From Pseudomonas lundensis (GTDB lineage: Bacteria > Pseudomonadota > Gammaproteobacteria > Pseudomonadales > Pseudomonadaceae): a stretch of 34,234 bases of DNA. The translations under genes and the position numbers were made by a program. How positions within the stretch are numbered: the first letter of the stretch is position 1; every line of letters starts with the position of its first letter. The stretch spans positions 1-34,234 of the forward strand of contig NZ_JYKY01000038.1 of assembly GCF_001042985.1 (NCBI RefSeq). The letters run 5' to 3'. The notes under the pieces were generated by a model. That model did no database searches. It worked only from the letters and a program-made list of their open reading frames with translations, and was not told the DNA's origin. Positions 8,257-16,712 of this stretch are shown piece after piece.

Positions 8257-9662
8257 GCCGCAACCTATTTCTTCCGAGCCTGTTGGTGCTGGCGTTAAGC
8301 GCGTGCGCCGTGGGGCCGGACTATCACACGCCCAAGACCGAGCCTGCGCAGATCAGCGCCGAGTACCTCAAGGGCTTCGACCGTGCGCATTTTGAAGGGA
8401 TCTGGTGGCAACAGTTCGACGACCCGACCCTCAACCAGTTGGTGACGCAGTCGCTGGCAGGCAACCGCGAGCTGCGGGTGGCGTTTGCCCGTCTGCGGGC
8501 TGCACGGGCCATCCGCGATGACGTCAGCAATGACGCGATGCCGACCATTACCAGCCGCGCCAGCAGCGATCTGGGCAAGGGGCAGATTCCGGGGCAGACC
8601 GATCAACGCGTCAACAGCGAGCGCTACGACCTGGGGCTGGACATGGCGTGGGAACTCGACCTGTTTGGCCGTATCCAGCGTCAACTGGAAGCCAGCGACG
8701 CAGACGAACAAGTCGCCGCTGCGGATTTGTATCAGTTGCAAGTGACCCTGATCGCAGAGCTGGTGGACGCCTATGGTGAGCTGCGCGGTTCGCAACTGCG
8801 TGAGCGCATTGCTCTGGACAACCTGAAAAACCAGCAGGAATCCAAAACCATCACTGAAAGCTTGCGTGATGCGGGGGTGGGCGATCAACTGGACGTGATG
8901 CGCGCTGACGCACGTCTGGCCGCCGTTGAAGCCAGCGTGCCGCAGTTGCAGGCGCAACAGGTGCGTGAACGCAATCGGATTGCCACCTTGCTGGGCGAAC
9001 GCCCGGAGCAGATGAGCGTGGATTTAAGCCCGGCCAAACTGCCGGCCATTGCCAAGGCCCTGAACATCGGCAACCCCGGCGATTTGTTGCAGCGTCGGCC
9101 GGACATCCTCAGTGCGGAACGCAAGCTGGCGGCGGCGACGGCGCGCATTGGCGTGGCCAAGGCCGACCTGTTCCCACGGGTCAGTCTCAGCGGCTTCCTG
9201 GGATTTACCGCGGGCCGTGGTTCGCAGATCGGCTCAGCGGCCGCCAATGCCTGGGCACTGGGCCCGAGCATCACCTGGCCAGCCTTTGATTTGGGCAGTG
9301 TGCGCGCCCGTTTGCGTGGCGCGGATGCTCAAGCCGAGGGCGCACTGGCCAGCTACGAGCAGCAGGTGTTGTTGGCACTGGAAGAATCGCAAAACGCGTT
9401 CAGTGATTACGGCAAGCGTCAGCAACGGTTGGTGTCGCTGATTCGTCAGAGCGAGTCAAGCCGCACCGCTGCCGACCTGGCGGCGATCCGTTACCGCGAA
9501 GGCACGGTGGACTTTCTGGTGTTGCTCGATGCCCAGCGCGAACGACTGGCGGCTGAAGACAGCCAGGCGCAAGCCGAAGTCGAGTTGTACCGCGGCGTGG
9601 TGGCGATCTACAAAGCGCTGGGCGGTGGCTGGCAAGCTGAAACGGTGGCCAGCGCGCACTGA
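8253..9662 (+). CDS. oprN: OprN-type outer-membrane channel lipoprotein
   Basis: The product is 469 aa from the ATG that overlaps the mexF stop. The reading frame is open far upstream inside mexF, but the true start is fixed by the signal peptide MSRNLFLPSLLVLALSAC, a lipobox with C18. The TolC/NodT-type channel family is clear: CAVGPDYHTPK after the cysteine, two repeated alpha-barrel halves with long coiled helices, LWELDLFGR-like (here AWELDLFGR) in the first half, RRPDI at the start of the second, and GFTAGRGSQIGSAAANAWALGPSITWPAFDLGSVRARLRGA. These segments match P. aeruginosa OprN closely. It forms the exit duct for MexEF. A strong terminator follows, so mexE-mexF-oprN is a self-contained transcription unit. 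Confidence 0.93.
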   Translation: MSRNLFLPSLLVLALSACAVGPDYHTPKTEPAQISAEYLKGFDRAHFEGIWWQQFDDPTLNQLVTQSLAGNRELRVAFARLRAARAIRDDVSNDAMPTITSRASSDLGKGQIPGQTDQRVNSERYDLGLDMAWELDLFGRIQRQLEASDADEQVAAADLYQLQVTLIAELVDAYGELRGSQLRERIALDNLKNQQESKTITESLRDAGVGDQLDVMRADARLAAVEASVPQLQAQQVRERNRIATLLGERPEQMSVDLSPAKLPAIAKALNIGNPGDLLQRRPDILSAERKLAAATARIGVAKADLFPRVSLSGFLGFTAGRGSQIGSAAANAWALGPSITWPAFDLGSVRARLRGADAQAEGALASYEQQVLLALEESQNAFSDYGKRQQRLVSLIRQSESSRTAADLAAIRYREGTVDFLVLLDAQRERLAAEDSQAQAEVELYRGVVAIYKALGGGWQAETVASAH

Positions 9663-9711
9663 TGTTGACCTGATTTAACGGCTCCTTTGGTTGGTCGCAT
9701 CCAACCGTTTA

Positions 9712-9745
9712 GCCCCGCGTTCATTCGGTCGCGGGGCTTTTTTTT
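9712..9745 (+). terminator. Intrinsic terminator of mexEF-oprN
   Basis: GCCCCGCG and CGCGGGGC form a perfect 8-bp GC-rich stem around a 10-base loop, followed by eight T residues. It lies 49 bases after the oprN stop and just before the convergent cdaR-like gene ends. Confidence 0.92.
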
Positions 9746-9755
9746 GGCGTGCGTT

Positions 9756-10880
9756 TCAGGCCACTGGCCGTGCCTGCACGCCGTGCGTGTGGGGCAACAG
9801 TTGCACCCCGAGGTACAACGCCAGCATGCCGTTCAGGCTCAGGGGGTCCACCCCGCTCAGTTCGGCAATCCGTTCCATCCGGTAGCGCAAGCTGTTGCGG
9901 TGGATACCCAGCGCATCGGCGCACGCCTGGCTCTGACCGTCATGCTCGCACCAACTGCGCAGGGTCGCGATCAATTGCCCGTTGCTGTCCTTGGTCACTA
10001 CCTTGTGCAGCGGATTGAGCAGCTCTTCCAGTGCATCGTCATTGCGATGTCGCCACAGCATCACCGGCAACCGGTAGCGGTCGAGACTCAGTAGACGGGT
10101 GTCGGGCAACACATCACGGCCATAGGCCAGTAAATCCCCCACGCGGCGATAACACCGGCGCAGCCCTTTGAGCGCATCCGCTTGCCCGCCGGCGGCGATG
10201 CGTAACACATTCCAGCCGTGGCCATCGAGCCGCTCCAGCAGACGCATGTCGTCCAGCGTGGTGGTGGCCGGACGGCACCACAGCAGCGAGGCGTCGGCCG
10301 GGCACACACACCAACTGTCCGGGTAGCGCGATTGCAACCATACGCTCAGGGCCTCGGCACTCTGGCCCTTGCCCAGTTCAAACAAATAAGGAATGCGCGA
10401 CAGCTGCGGCTTGAGCCCCAGTTGCTGAGCCTCGTCGATCAGGCGCGGTGAGTCGCCGCTTTCACTCAACAACAGCGCCACCAGGTCGTCGCAGCGTTGA
10501 CGCCGCCATTGCTGTTCGGCCTGCTGATGGCGTTGGCCTACCAGCATTTCGGCCGTCATGCGCACCAGTTCGGCGTAGGTGCGCAACTGCTCGGGTTCCC
10601 CGGTAAGCCCCAGCACCCCGATCAGGCGCTGATCGAGCAACAGGGGCAGATTGATGCCCGGCTGCACGCCTTTCAGGCATTTGGCGGTTTGCGCATCGAT
10701 TTCCACCACCCGTCCGTTGGCCAGCACCAGTTGCGCGCCCTCATGGCGGGTGTTGATACGCTCGGGTTCGCCGCTGCCAAGGATCAGCCCCTGGCTGTCC
10801 ATCACGTTAACGTTGTACGGCAAGATGGCCATCGCGCGATCCACGATGTCCTGCGCCAAATCATGATCCAGTTCGAACAT
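9756..10880 (-). CDS. cdaR: CdaR/SdaR-type sugar-diacid transcriptional regulator
   Basis: The product is 374 aa from the ATG at 10880 (MFELDHDLAQDIVDRAM). The frame remains open upstream but that part is low-quality and crosses the promoter region. Residues 1-135 match the diacid recognition domain (ILPYNVNVMDSQGLILGSG, then INLPLLLDQRLIGVLGLTG). The C-terminal part ends in a PucR/CdaR helix-turn-helix with ADALGIHRNSLRYRMERIAELSG-like spacing. In E. coli CdaR activates galactarate, glucarate and glycerate genes. Here it is divergent from an MFS transporter of the sugar-acid type, which it probably controls. The inducer (glycerate, glucarate or galactarate) cannot be told, and no catabolic genes of that pathway are in the window. 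Confidence 0.88.
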   Translation of the reverse strand: MFELDHDLAQDIVDRAMAILPYNVNVMDSQGLILGSGEPERINTRHEGAQLVLANGRVVEIDAQTAKCLKGVQPGINLPLLLDQRLIGVLGLTGEPEQLRTYAELVRMTAEMLVGQRHQQAEQQWRRQRCDDLVALLLSESGDSPRLIDEAQQLGLKPQLSRIPYLFELGKGQSAEALSVWLQSRYPDSWCVCPADASLLWCRPATTTLDDMRLLERLDGHGWNVLRIAAGGQADALKGLRRCYRRVGDLLAYGRDVLPDTRLLSLDRYRLPVMLWRHRNDDALEELLNPLHKVVTKDSNGQLIATLRSWCEHDGQSQACADALGIHRNSLRYRMERIAELSGVDPLSLNGMLALYLGVQLLPHTHGVQARPVA

Positions 10881-11038
10881 AGGGTGACAATCCTTGGAAA
10901 CATTTGTTCGTGCGCACAGCCCCAGCGAGAAAACGCTGTGCGGCAGCACAAAGACAGCAACGTTTGGGTGACCGAGACTCACGCAGCGACCAACGTTAAC
11001 CTCGGATCGCAAAAAAACATAATAAAGAGAGACAAGAG
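10881..11038. promoter_or_regulatory. Divergent promoter region cdaR / MFS transporter with inverted-repeat operator candidate
   Basis: This 158-base gap must hold promoters for both genes. CGCACAGC (10913-10920) and GCTGTGCG (10935-10942) form an inverted repeat with 8-bp arms and a 14-base spacer. A second, imperfect one (AACGTTTGG around 10960 and CCAACGTT around 10990) lies nearer the transporter. Either could be the CdaR site. The assignment is inference from position only. Confidence 0.45.
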
Positions 11039-12352
11039 ATGTCACAGAGCGCCCCCGCTTCGCTGACCGGCGATGACGATAAAAACGCCATCTACAAACG
11101 CATCACCCTGCGTTTGATCCCCTTCATTTTTATCTGCTATCTGTTCAATTACCTCGACCGGGTAAACGTTGGCTTCGCCAAATTACAAATGCTCGACGCG
11201 CTGAAGTTCAGCGAAACCGTGTACGGCCTGGGTGCCGGGATTTTCTTCATTGGTTACGTGTTGTGTGGCGTACCCAGCAATCTGGCATTGACCCGGTTCG
11301 GCCCGCGGCGCTGGATCGCGGTGATGATGATGACTTGGGGCATCTTGTCGACCTGCCTGATGTTTGTCACCACACCGACCCAGTTCTATACCCTGCGCCT
11401 GTTCACCGGTGCCGCCGAAGCCGGGTTCTTCCCCGGCGTTGTGCTGTACCTCTCGCAATGGTTCCCGACGTTCCGTCGTGGCCGGATCATGGCGCTGTTC
11501 ATGTCTGCCATTCCGGTTTCCGGCTTGATCGGCGGGCCATTCTCGGGCTGGATCCTCAGCCACTTTGCTGCGGGTCAGGGCGGACTGGCCGGTTGGCAGT
11601 GGATGTTCCTGTTGCAAGGTATCCCCACTGTCGTGTTGGGTGGGCTGGCGATCTTCCTGCTCAGCGACAGTTTTGCCAATGCCAAGTGGCTCACGCCTCA
11701 CGAGCGCGCCGTGCTCGACGCTGACCACCAGCTGGACGCCGCCAACAAGCCGTCCACGGCCTCAGACTCGCTGCTGGCGGTGTTCAAGAATCCGACGATC
11801 TGGGCCTTTGGCCTGATCTACTTCTGCATCCAGAGCGGCGTGTATGCGATCAACTTCTGGCTGCCGTCGATCATTAAAAACCTGGGCTTCAGCGACACCC
11901 TGGTGATTGGCTGGCTGAGTGCGATTCCTTACTTGCTGGCCGCCGTGTTCATGTTGCTGGTGGGCCGTTCGGCCGACTTGCGCAAAGAACGGCGCTGGCA
12001 TTTGGTGGTGCCCATGCTGATGGGCGCACTGGGGCTGGTGATTGCAGTCAACTTCGCCACTCAACCGGCCATTGCCATTTTGGGGCTGACCATCGCCACC
12101 ATGGGTGCCCTCACCGGCCTGCCGATGTTTTGGCCTGTGCCCACTGCCATGCTCAGTGCAGGCGCGGCTGCTGGCGGCCTGGCCTTGATCAACTCCATGG
12201 GTCAAATGGCGGGGTTCCTGAGCCCGTATCTGGTGGGTTTTGTCAAAGACGCCACGGGCTCGACCGACGCTGCGCTGTACCTGTTGGCGGCGGTGATTGT
12301 CGGGGGCAGTGTGCTGGCCTTGCGCATGACCCGCGGCATGCGTCACGCCTGA
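11039..12352 (+). CDS. MFS transporter of the anion:cation symporter family (sugar-acid or related carboxylate uptake)
   Basis: The product is 437 aa with about 12 predicted membrane spans. The N-terminal half has RLIPFIFICYLFNYLDRVNVGFAKL, the signature start of the ACS family (GudP/GarP/tartrate/phthalate transporters), and then RLFTGAAEAGFFPGVVLYLSQWFP, the conserved motif between spans 4 and 5. A long cytoplasmic loop around residues 210-245 divides the two six-helix halves. Shine-Dalgarno AGAGAGA lies upstream. Members import hexarates, glycerate, tartrate or aromatic acids with protons. Divergence from a CdaR-type regulator favours a sugar diacid or glycerate, but the substrate is not proven by sequence. 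Confidence 0.87.
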   Translation: MSQSAPASLTGDDDKNAIYKRITLRLIPFIFICYLFNYLDRVNVGFAKLQMLDALKFSETVYGLGAGIFFIGYVLCGVPSNLALTRFGPRRWIAVMMMTWGILSTCLMFVTTPTQFYTLRLFTGAAEAGFFPGVVLYLSQWFPTFRRGRIMALFMSAIPVSGLIGGPFSGWILSHFAAGQGGLAGWQWMFLLQGIPTVVLGGLAIFLLSDSFANAKWLTPHERAVLDADHQLDAANKPSTASDSLLAVFKNPTIWAFGLIYFCIQSGVYAINFWLPSIIKNLGFSDTLVIGWLSAIPYLLAAVFMLLVGRSADLRKERRWHLVVPMLMGALGLVIAVNFATQPAIAILGLTIATMGALTGLPMFWPVPTAMLSAGAAAGGLALINSMGQMAGFLSPYLVGFVKDATGSTDAALYLLAAVIVGGSVLALRMTRGMRHA

Positions 12353-12366
12353 CGCCATCGATTTTG

Positions 12367-12400
12367 CTGCGCAGGGGGCGTTTTGCTGCCCCCTGCGCAG
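12367..12400 (+). terminator. Perfect 13-bp hairpin after the MFS transporter, probable terminator without T-tract
   Basis: CTGCGCAGGGGGC pairs perfectly with GCCCCCTGCGCAG around an 8-base loop, 15 bases after the transporter stop. There is no run of T on either side, so it may stop transcription only weakly or serve as an RNA-stabilising 3' structure. Confidence 0.6.
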
Positions 12401-12491
12401 GCTATCGGCTCAGCAAGATTTGCCCTACAGCCCTTGGAGCCTCAAGCTACGCGCTTCTAATAATCAAAATGCGCGTTTCAACGAGGCTGTT

Positions 12492-13376
12492 GTGTCTAAA
12501 GGTATTGTTTTATCAGTTCTGGCATCGAGCCTGTTCGGTGTCATGTATTACTACACATCCCTGCTCTACCCATTGAGCGGCGCCGAAATCTTCGGCTGGC
12601 GGATGCTCCTGACCCTGCCCTGCATGACCCTGTTCATGTGCTTTTCGGGGGATTGGCGGCTGGTGCCGACGATCGTCACCCGCCTGCGGCAACACCCCCG
12701 GCTGTGGATTGCACTGTTGGCCTCCAGTGCGCTGGTGGGCCTGCAACTGTGGCTGTTTTTGTGGGCGCCCCTCAACGGGCACAGCCTGGACGTGTCTCTG
12801 GGGTACTTTTTGCTGCCGCTGACCATGATCCTCACCGGCCGTGTGGTGTACGGCGAACACCTTTCTCATCTGCAAAAAATTGCCGCCGCGCTCGCGACGT
12901 TCGGGGTTGCCAACGAGGTGTACCGGGTGGGCGGGTTTTCCTGGACCACCTTGGTGGTTGCCATCGGCTACCCGTTGTATTTCGTGCTGCGCAAGCGGAT
13001 CGGCACCGACAACCTGGGCGGCCTGTGGATGGACATGCTGTTGTTGATGCCAGCGGCGTTTTTGTTCGTGCAAACAGGCGAGCACGGTTTCGATGTGGCC
13101 AGCCAGCGCGAGGCCCTGTACACGCTGATCCCGCTACTGGGGTTGATCAGCGCCCTGGCCTTGATCAGCTACATCATGGCCAGCCGGATGCTGGCCTTCA
13201 GCCTGTTCGGCCTGCTTAGCTACGTTGAGCCGGTGTTGTTGGTGTGCGTGGCGTTGCTGCTGGGCGAGAGCATCAGCGCCGGGCAATGGCTGACTTATTT
13301 GCCGATCTGGCTGGCGGTGATGGTGCTGGTTTTTGAAGGGTTCAAGCATATGGTGCGTCAGCGTAAATCCGTGTAA
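12492..13376 (+). CDS. rarD: RarD-type EamA-family transporter, first of a tandem pair
   Basis: The product is 294 aa from a GTG start (12492) preceded by GAGG at 5-base spacing; the identical arrangement in the downstream paralogue supports this start over an upstream ATG. It has about 10 hydrophobic spans in two EamA-type halves. RarD features are clear: SLGYFLLPLTMILTGRVVYGEHLSHLQK, a tryptophan-rich span (LQLWLFLWAPLNGH), and VLRKRIGTDNLGGLWMDMLL. RarD proteins are inner-membrane permeases of uncertain substrate; the name comes from a chloramphenicol-sensitivity annotation. The neighbouring copy at 13651 has most residues in common, so the pair arose by tandem duplication. Confidence 0.85.
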   Translation: MSKGIVLSVLASSLFGVMYYYTSLLYPLSGAEIFGWRMLLTLPCMTLFMCFSGDWRLVPTIVTRLRQHPRLWIALLASSALVGLQLWLFLWAPLNGHSLDVSLGYFLLPLTMILTGRVVYGEHLSHLQKIAAALATFGVANEVYRVGGFSWTTLVVAIGYPLYFVLRKRIGTDNLGGLWMDMLLLMPAAFLFVQTGEHGFDVASQREALYTLIPLLGLISALALISYIMASRMLAFSLFGLLSYVEPVLLVCVALLLGESISAGQWLTYLPIWLAVMVLVFEGFKHMVRQRKSV

Positions 13377-13650
13377 GGCGCAGCTCATGAGCTGAATTGT
13401 CAGCTCATGACAGCTTTCAGGCCCCATCGGAGGCTCACCGGCGCCTACCGTTAATCTTTTTTATCGACAACACGAACGCGTGTTTTAAACGGGTTTGGCC
13501 CAGTATTTGCTTACTTGTTACACGAATCAACCAGTTGGCTAACTTTTCTAGCCAACTTATTGGTTTAAAAGGCATTTGCCACGGGTGTTCCACGGCCTCA
13601 AGCTACGTGCCCACTCATACGAGTAACGCAGTAGATTCATCGAGGTTGTT
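13377..13650. other. Intergenic region between the rarD paralogues, rich in inverted repeats
   Basis: This 274-base region has no gene. It holds CAGCTCATGAGCTG (13381-13394), a perfect 14-bp palindrome whose first 10 bases recur 20 bases later (13401-13410). There is a hairpin AACACG/CGTGTT (13469-13484) followed by TT, possibly a weak terminator of the first gene, and a second hairpin GTTGGCTA/TAGCCAAC (13534-13556). A 12-base block CCTCAAGCTACG (13596-13607) is shared with the leader of the first copy. It is AT-richer than the flanking genes and presumably carries a promoter for the second copy. Confidence 0.65.
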
Positions 13651-14532
13651 GTGTCCAAAGGTATTGTTTTATCGATTCTGGCTTCATGTTTGTTTGGCGT
13701 TCTGTACTACTTCACATCCCTTCTGCGACCGCTGGACGGTCAAGAAATCTTCGGCTGGCGGATCCTGATTTCGCTGCCCTTCATGACCCTGTTTATTTGC
13801 CTGAGCGGCGACTGGAAATGGGTCCCGCTCATCTTTGAGCGTTTGCGCGCCCGCCCCGCTTTGATTCCCTGTGTTGCGCTCACCAGTTTTCTGGTGGGGG
13901 TTCAGCTCTGGATGTTCATGTGGGGGCCGTTGAATGGCCATGGGCTGGATGTATCGCTGGGGTATTTCTTGTTACCGCTGACCATGATCCTGACAGGGCG
14001 CATCGTCTACGGTGAACACCTCTCCCACCTCCAAAAAATCGCCACCGGACTGGCAGTGCTGGGGGTGGCTAATGAGCTGTACCGCACCGGCGGGTTTTCC
14101 TGGACCACGCTGGTAGTGGCCATCGGCTATCCGATGTACTTCGTGTTGCGTAAGAAAATTGGCATCGATAACTTGGGCGGCTTATGGCTGGACATGCTGT
14201 TGATGGTGCCCGTGGCGCTGTGGTTTCTGCTGGCCGGCGAGCATGTCGATCTGGACGCGCAACGGCCAGCGCTCTACGCGCTTGTGCCACTGATGGGCAT
14301 CATCAGTGCAGCGGCGGGCTTCGCTTACATATTGGCCAGCCGGTTGCTGCCCTTCAGCCTGTTCGGGTTGCTCAGCTATGTCGAGCCGGTGTTGCTGGTG
14401 GCTGTCGCCCTGCTGCTCGGTGACAGCCTTGAGGCGGGTCAATGGCTGACTTACGGCCCGATCTGGCTGGCGGTGGCCGTGCTGGTGCTTGAGGGTGTCA
14501 AGCACGTGAGCCGACAGCGACGCTTGATCTGA
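13651..14532 (+). CDS. rarD: RarD-type EamA-family transporter, second of a tandem pair
   Basis: The product is 293 aa from GTG, with GAGG five bases upstream. It aligns along its full length with the product of 12492-13376: both begin SKGIVLS-LAS-LFGV-YY-TSLL and share LGYFLLPLTMILTGR-VYGEHLSHLQKIA and GGFSWTTLVVAIGYP-YFVLRK. It has about 10 membrane spans and two EamA halves. Differences cluster in loops and the C-terminal quarter, which is consistent with an old duplication and retained function. Substrate is unknown. It ends one base before the convergent sensor kinase gene ends, so there is no room for a separate terminator. Confidence 0.85.
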   Translation: MSKGIVLSILASCLFGVLYYFTSLLRPLDGQEIFGWRILISLPFMTLFICLSGDWKWVPLIFERLRARPALIPCVALTSFLVGVQLWMFMWGPLNGHGLDVSLGYFLLPLTMILTGRIVYGEHLSHLQKIATGLAVLGVANELYRTGGFSWTTLVVAIGYPMYFVLRKKIGIDNLGGLWLDMLLMVPVALWFLLAGEHVDLDAQRPALYALVPLMGIISAAAGFAYILASRLLPFSLFGLLSYVEPVLLVAVALLLGDSLEAGQWLTYGPIWLAVAVLVLEGVKHVSRQRRLI

Positions 14533-14533
14533 C

Positions 14534-15829
14534 TTACACCGGCAACCACAACCGAAAACGCGCACCGCCCAAGGGGGACGCTTCGCTGCTCAGTGTTCCG
14601 CCTTGGGCTTCAAGGGCACGGCGACTGATCGCCAGCCCCAGACCGAAGCCTCCTGTGGCGCGGTCACGGCTGCGGTCCAGTCGATAAAACGGCTCAAACA
14701 CGCGCTCGCGGTCCGCTTCAGGAATGCCGATGCCATCATCGTCCACCCACAATTCACAGCCTTGCGCAGTGACATTCACCCCCACCTGAATACGCCTGTC
14801 GCAGTAGCGCATGGCGTTGCGTAGCAAGTTCTGCAACGCGCGTGCGGTCAGCCGCGGGTCCAGCGCAAAGCGCTCCTGAGAGCCGTGCAGCAGCACGTCC
14901 AGTACGATGTCGGGGGTTTCCAGTGCTTCGTCGAAGCTGCCGAGAATGCTGTCCACAAACTCATCGAGCGACACCTCGACGCGTTCCGGCACCAGCGCCG
15001 GGTTTTGCAGGCGGCTGAACGACAGCAGCTCCAGCACCAGTTCATCCAGCTCGCGAATATGCCCGACCAACAGCTGCAAGCGCTCGCGGCTGGCGGGCGG
15101 CAGATCGTCGCACAACACCAGCGCCAGACCGAAATCCAGCCGCGTCAAGGGTGTGCGCAGTTCGTGGGAAACCGCGTTGAGCAGGTCGCGTTGCTGGTTG
15201 AGCAGGCTTTCGATGTCCTGGGCCATGGTGTCAAACGCGCTGGCCAGCCCGTGAATGTTTGACCGGGGGGAGATCTGGGTGCGCTCGCTCAATTGCCCCT
15301 GACCAATCAGGGCCGCCGTGCGTTTGAGGCGTTCCAGGTCGCGCCAGTGAGGACGCAGCCACAGCAGTAAACAGCCGAGCAACGCCGCGCCGATCAGCAC
15401 GTTGATGCTCCAATACAACACGTTCATGTCGAAGGGATCGGGGGGCATCACCAATTCAATCGCCTGCTGCCGGCCCAGAGGCGACACCACCCGCGTACGC
15501 CAGCCCCATTCGCCAATGCGCAACACGCCCTGCCCTTGCTGCAATTGGCGCTGTTCATCGGCATCGAAGGCGGGGTCATTGACTGACAACAGATTGACCC
15601 GCAGTGGCGCGAACTGGCTGTCCAGCTCTTTGGCCAGCGCGGGCCATTGTTCGGCGGGTAATTGATGAAATTGTTTGACCAGCAGGGTTTGCATACCGCG
15701 CGACATGTCGACGTTGTAATTCATGAACCGATCATGAAACAGCGTGACGATCAACTCGGGCACCAGGTAAATGGCGGCGCCGAACGTGACCATGGTGACC
15801 AGATACAGCCTGAGCAGGACCTTGAACAT
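14534..15829 (-). CDS. Sensor histidine kinase (RstB-like) next to the mexMN-type pump
   Basis: The product is 431 aa from ATG at 15829, 4 bases after the regulator's stop; the frame is open further upstream only as a shadow of the regulator gene. There is a membrane span at about 5-30, a periplasmic domain of about 105 residues, a second span at 140-158, a HAMP linker, and a dimerisation box with the phospho-accepting H222 (NAVSHELRTPLTR). Next come an N box (LLRNAMRYCD), a G1 box (DDDGIGIP) and a G2 box (GGFGLGLAIS). All catalytic parts are intact. With the regulator it forms a two-component system divergent from the RND genes at 16713, the same order as PA1438-PA1437 beside mexMN in P. aeruginosa as I recall it. 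The signal is unknown. Confidence 0.88.
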   Translation of the reverse strand: MFKVLLRLYLVTMVTFGAAIYLVPELIVTLFHDRFMNYNVDMSRGMQTLLVKQFHQLPAEQWPALAKELDSQFAPLRVNLLSVNDPAFDADEQRQLQQGQGVLRIGEWGWRTRVVSPLGRQQAIELVMPPDPFDMNVLYWSINVLIGAALLGCLLLWLRPHWRDLERLKRTAALIGQGQLSERTQISPRSNIHGLASAFDTMAQDIESLLNQQRDLLNAVSHELRTPLTRLDFGLALVLCDDLPPASRERLQLLVGHIRELDELVLELLSFSRLQNPALVPERVEVSLDEFVDSILGSFDEALETPDIVLDVLLHGSQERFALDPRLTARALQNLLRNAMRYCDRRIQVGVNVTAQGCELWVDDDGIGIPEADRERVFEPFYRLDRSRDRATGGFGLGLAISRRALEAQGGTLSSEASPLGGARFRLWLPV

Positions 15830-15833
15830 GGTT

Positions 15834-16535
15834 TCAACATTCCCACTCGGAACGGCTGAACAGGTAGCCCTTGCCCCACACGGTTTTGATCTTGCGCGCT
15901 TCCCCCGCGCAGTCGTCGAATTTGCGCCGCAACTTGGAAATGGCCACGTCCACCGAGCGGTCGGTGCCATTGAACTCGATGCCGCGCAAACGCTGGAGGA
16001 TCTGGTCGCGGCTGAGCACTTCTCCGGCATGCCGGGCCAGTACCACCAACAGGTTGTATTCACCGCTGGACAGCTCAATGTCTTGCTCGCGCCAAGTGAC
16101 GCTGCGTTCTGACAGGTCAATGCACAAGTTGCCAATGACGATCCGGTCATTGGCCACGTGCGGCTCGATCAGGCTGCTGCGCCGCAGTAACGTGCGCACG
16201 CGAGCCAGTAATACCCGCGGCTCGCAAGGTTTTGTCACATAATCGTCGGCGCCCATCTCTAGCCCCAGCACCTGATCATGACTATCGTCGCGGGCCGTCA
16301 ACATCAGGATCGGCAGGCTGGCCGAATCAGCGCGCAACAAGCGGCAGACTTGCAGGCCATCAAGGCCTGGCAACATCAGGTCAAGAATCACCAGGTCGGG
16401 GGGATTGCTTTTGGCTCGATCACGCACCAGGTCGCCACGGGCAATCACGCTGACCTCGTAGCCATTGCGTTCCAGGTAACTGGCAATCAGCTCCGAGAGC
16501 GCGGCGTCGTCTTCGACCAGCAAAATAGTGGGCAT
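15834..16535 (-). CDS. OmpR-family response regulator (RstA-like)
   Basis: The product is 233 aa. The receiver domain (1-120) has the acidic pair E8/D9-D10 in VEDD, the phosphorylated aspartate D52 (VILDLMLPG), T/S in LMLTARDD, and the lysine of DDYVTKP. The C-terminal winged-helix domain (about 135-233) carries SGEYNLLVVLARHAGEVLSRDQIL and the recognition segment DRSVDVAISKLRRKF, ending in the wing KTVWGKGYLF. It is the first gene of the operon and is read divergently from the mexM-like gene. Tandem TTCACA repeats in the intervening DNA look like its binding sites. By analogy with other pairs it probably regulates the pump genes and itself. Confidence 0.9.
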   Translation of the reverse strand: MPTILLVEDDAALSELIASYLERNGYEVSVIARGDLVRDRAKSNPPDLVILDLMLPGLDGLQVCRLLRADSASLPILMLTARDDSHDQVLGLEMGADDYVTKPCEPRVLLARVRTLLRRSSLIEPHVANDRIVIGNLCIDLSERSVTWREQDIELSSGEYNLLVVLARHAGEVLSRDQILQRLRGIEFNGTDRSVDVAISKLRRKFDDCAGEARKIKTVWGKGYLFSRSEWEC

Positions 16536-16577
16536 AATAAATGCTTACAACTCGGGGAAAGCCAAAGGATATACAAC

Positions 16578-16638
16578 CTCACACGGATAGGAGCATAACC
16601 TTCACACTTTTTCACACACCTCCTACACAGCTTCACAA
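16578..16638. promoter_or_regulatory. Tandem TTCACA-type direct repeats, probable response-regulator binding sites
   Basis: TTCACA occurs at 16601, 16611 and 16632, with the related TACACA at 16624 and CTCACA at 16578. Spacings of 10 and 21 bases put the exact copies on one face of the helix, the usual pattern for OmpR-family regulators. They sit in the gap between the divergent regulator and pump operons. An imperfect inverted repeat (CTTGCGTGCT / AGCATGCGCAAG, 16644-16671) lies between them and mexM. Confidence 0.6.
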
Positions 16639-16712
16639 CGCCTCTTGCGTGCTGCACTTAGCATGCGCAAGCACTTACAGAACTATCCTGCATTTATAAG
16701 AAGGCACGCTCA

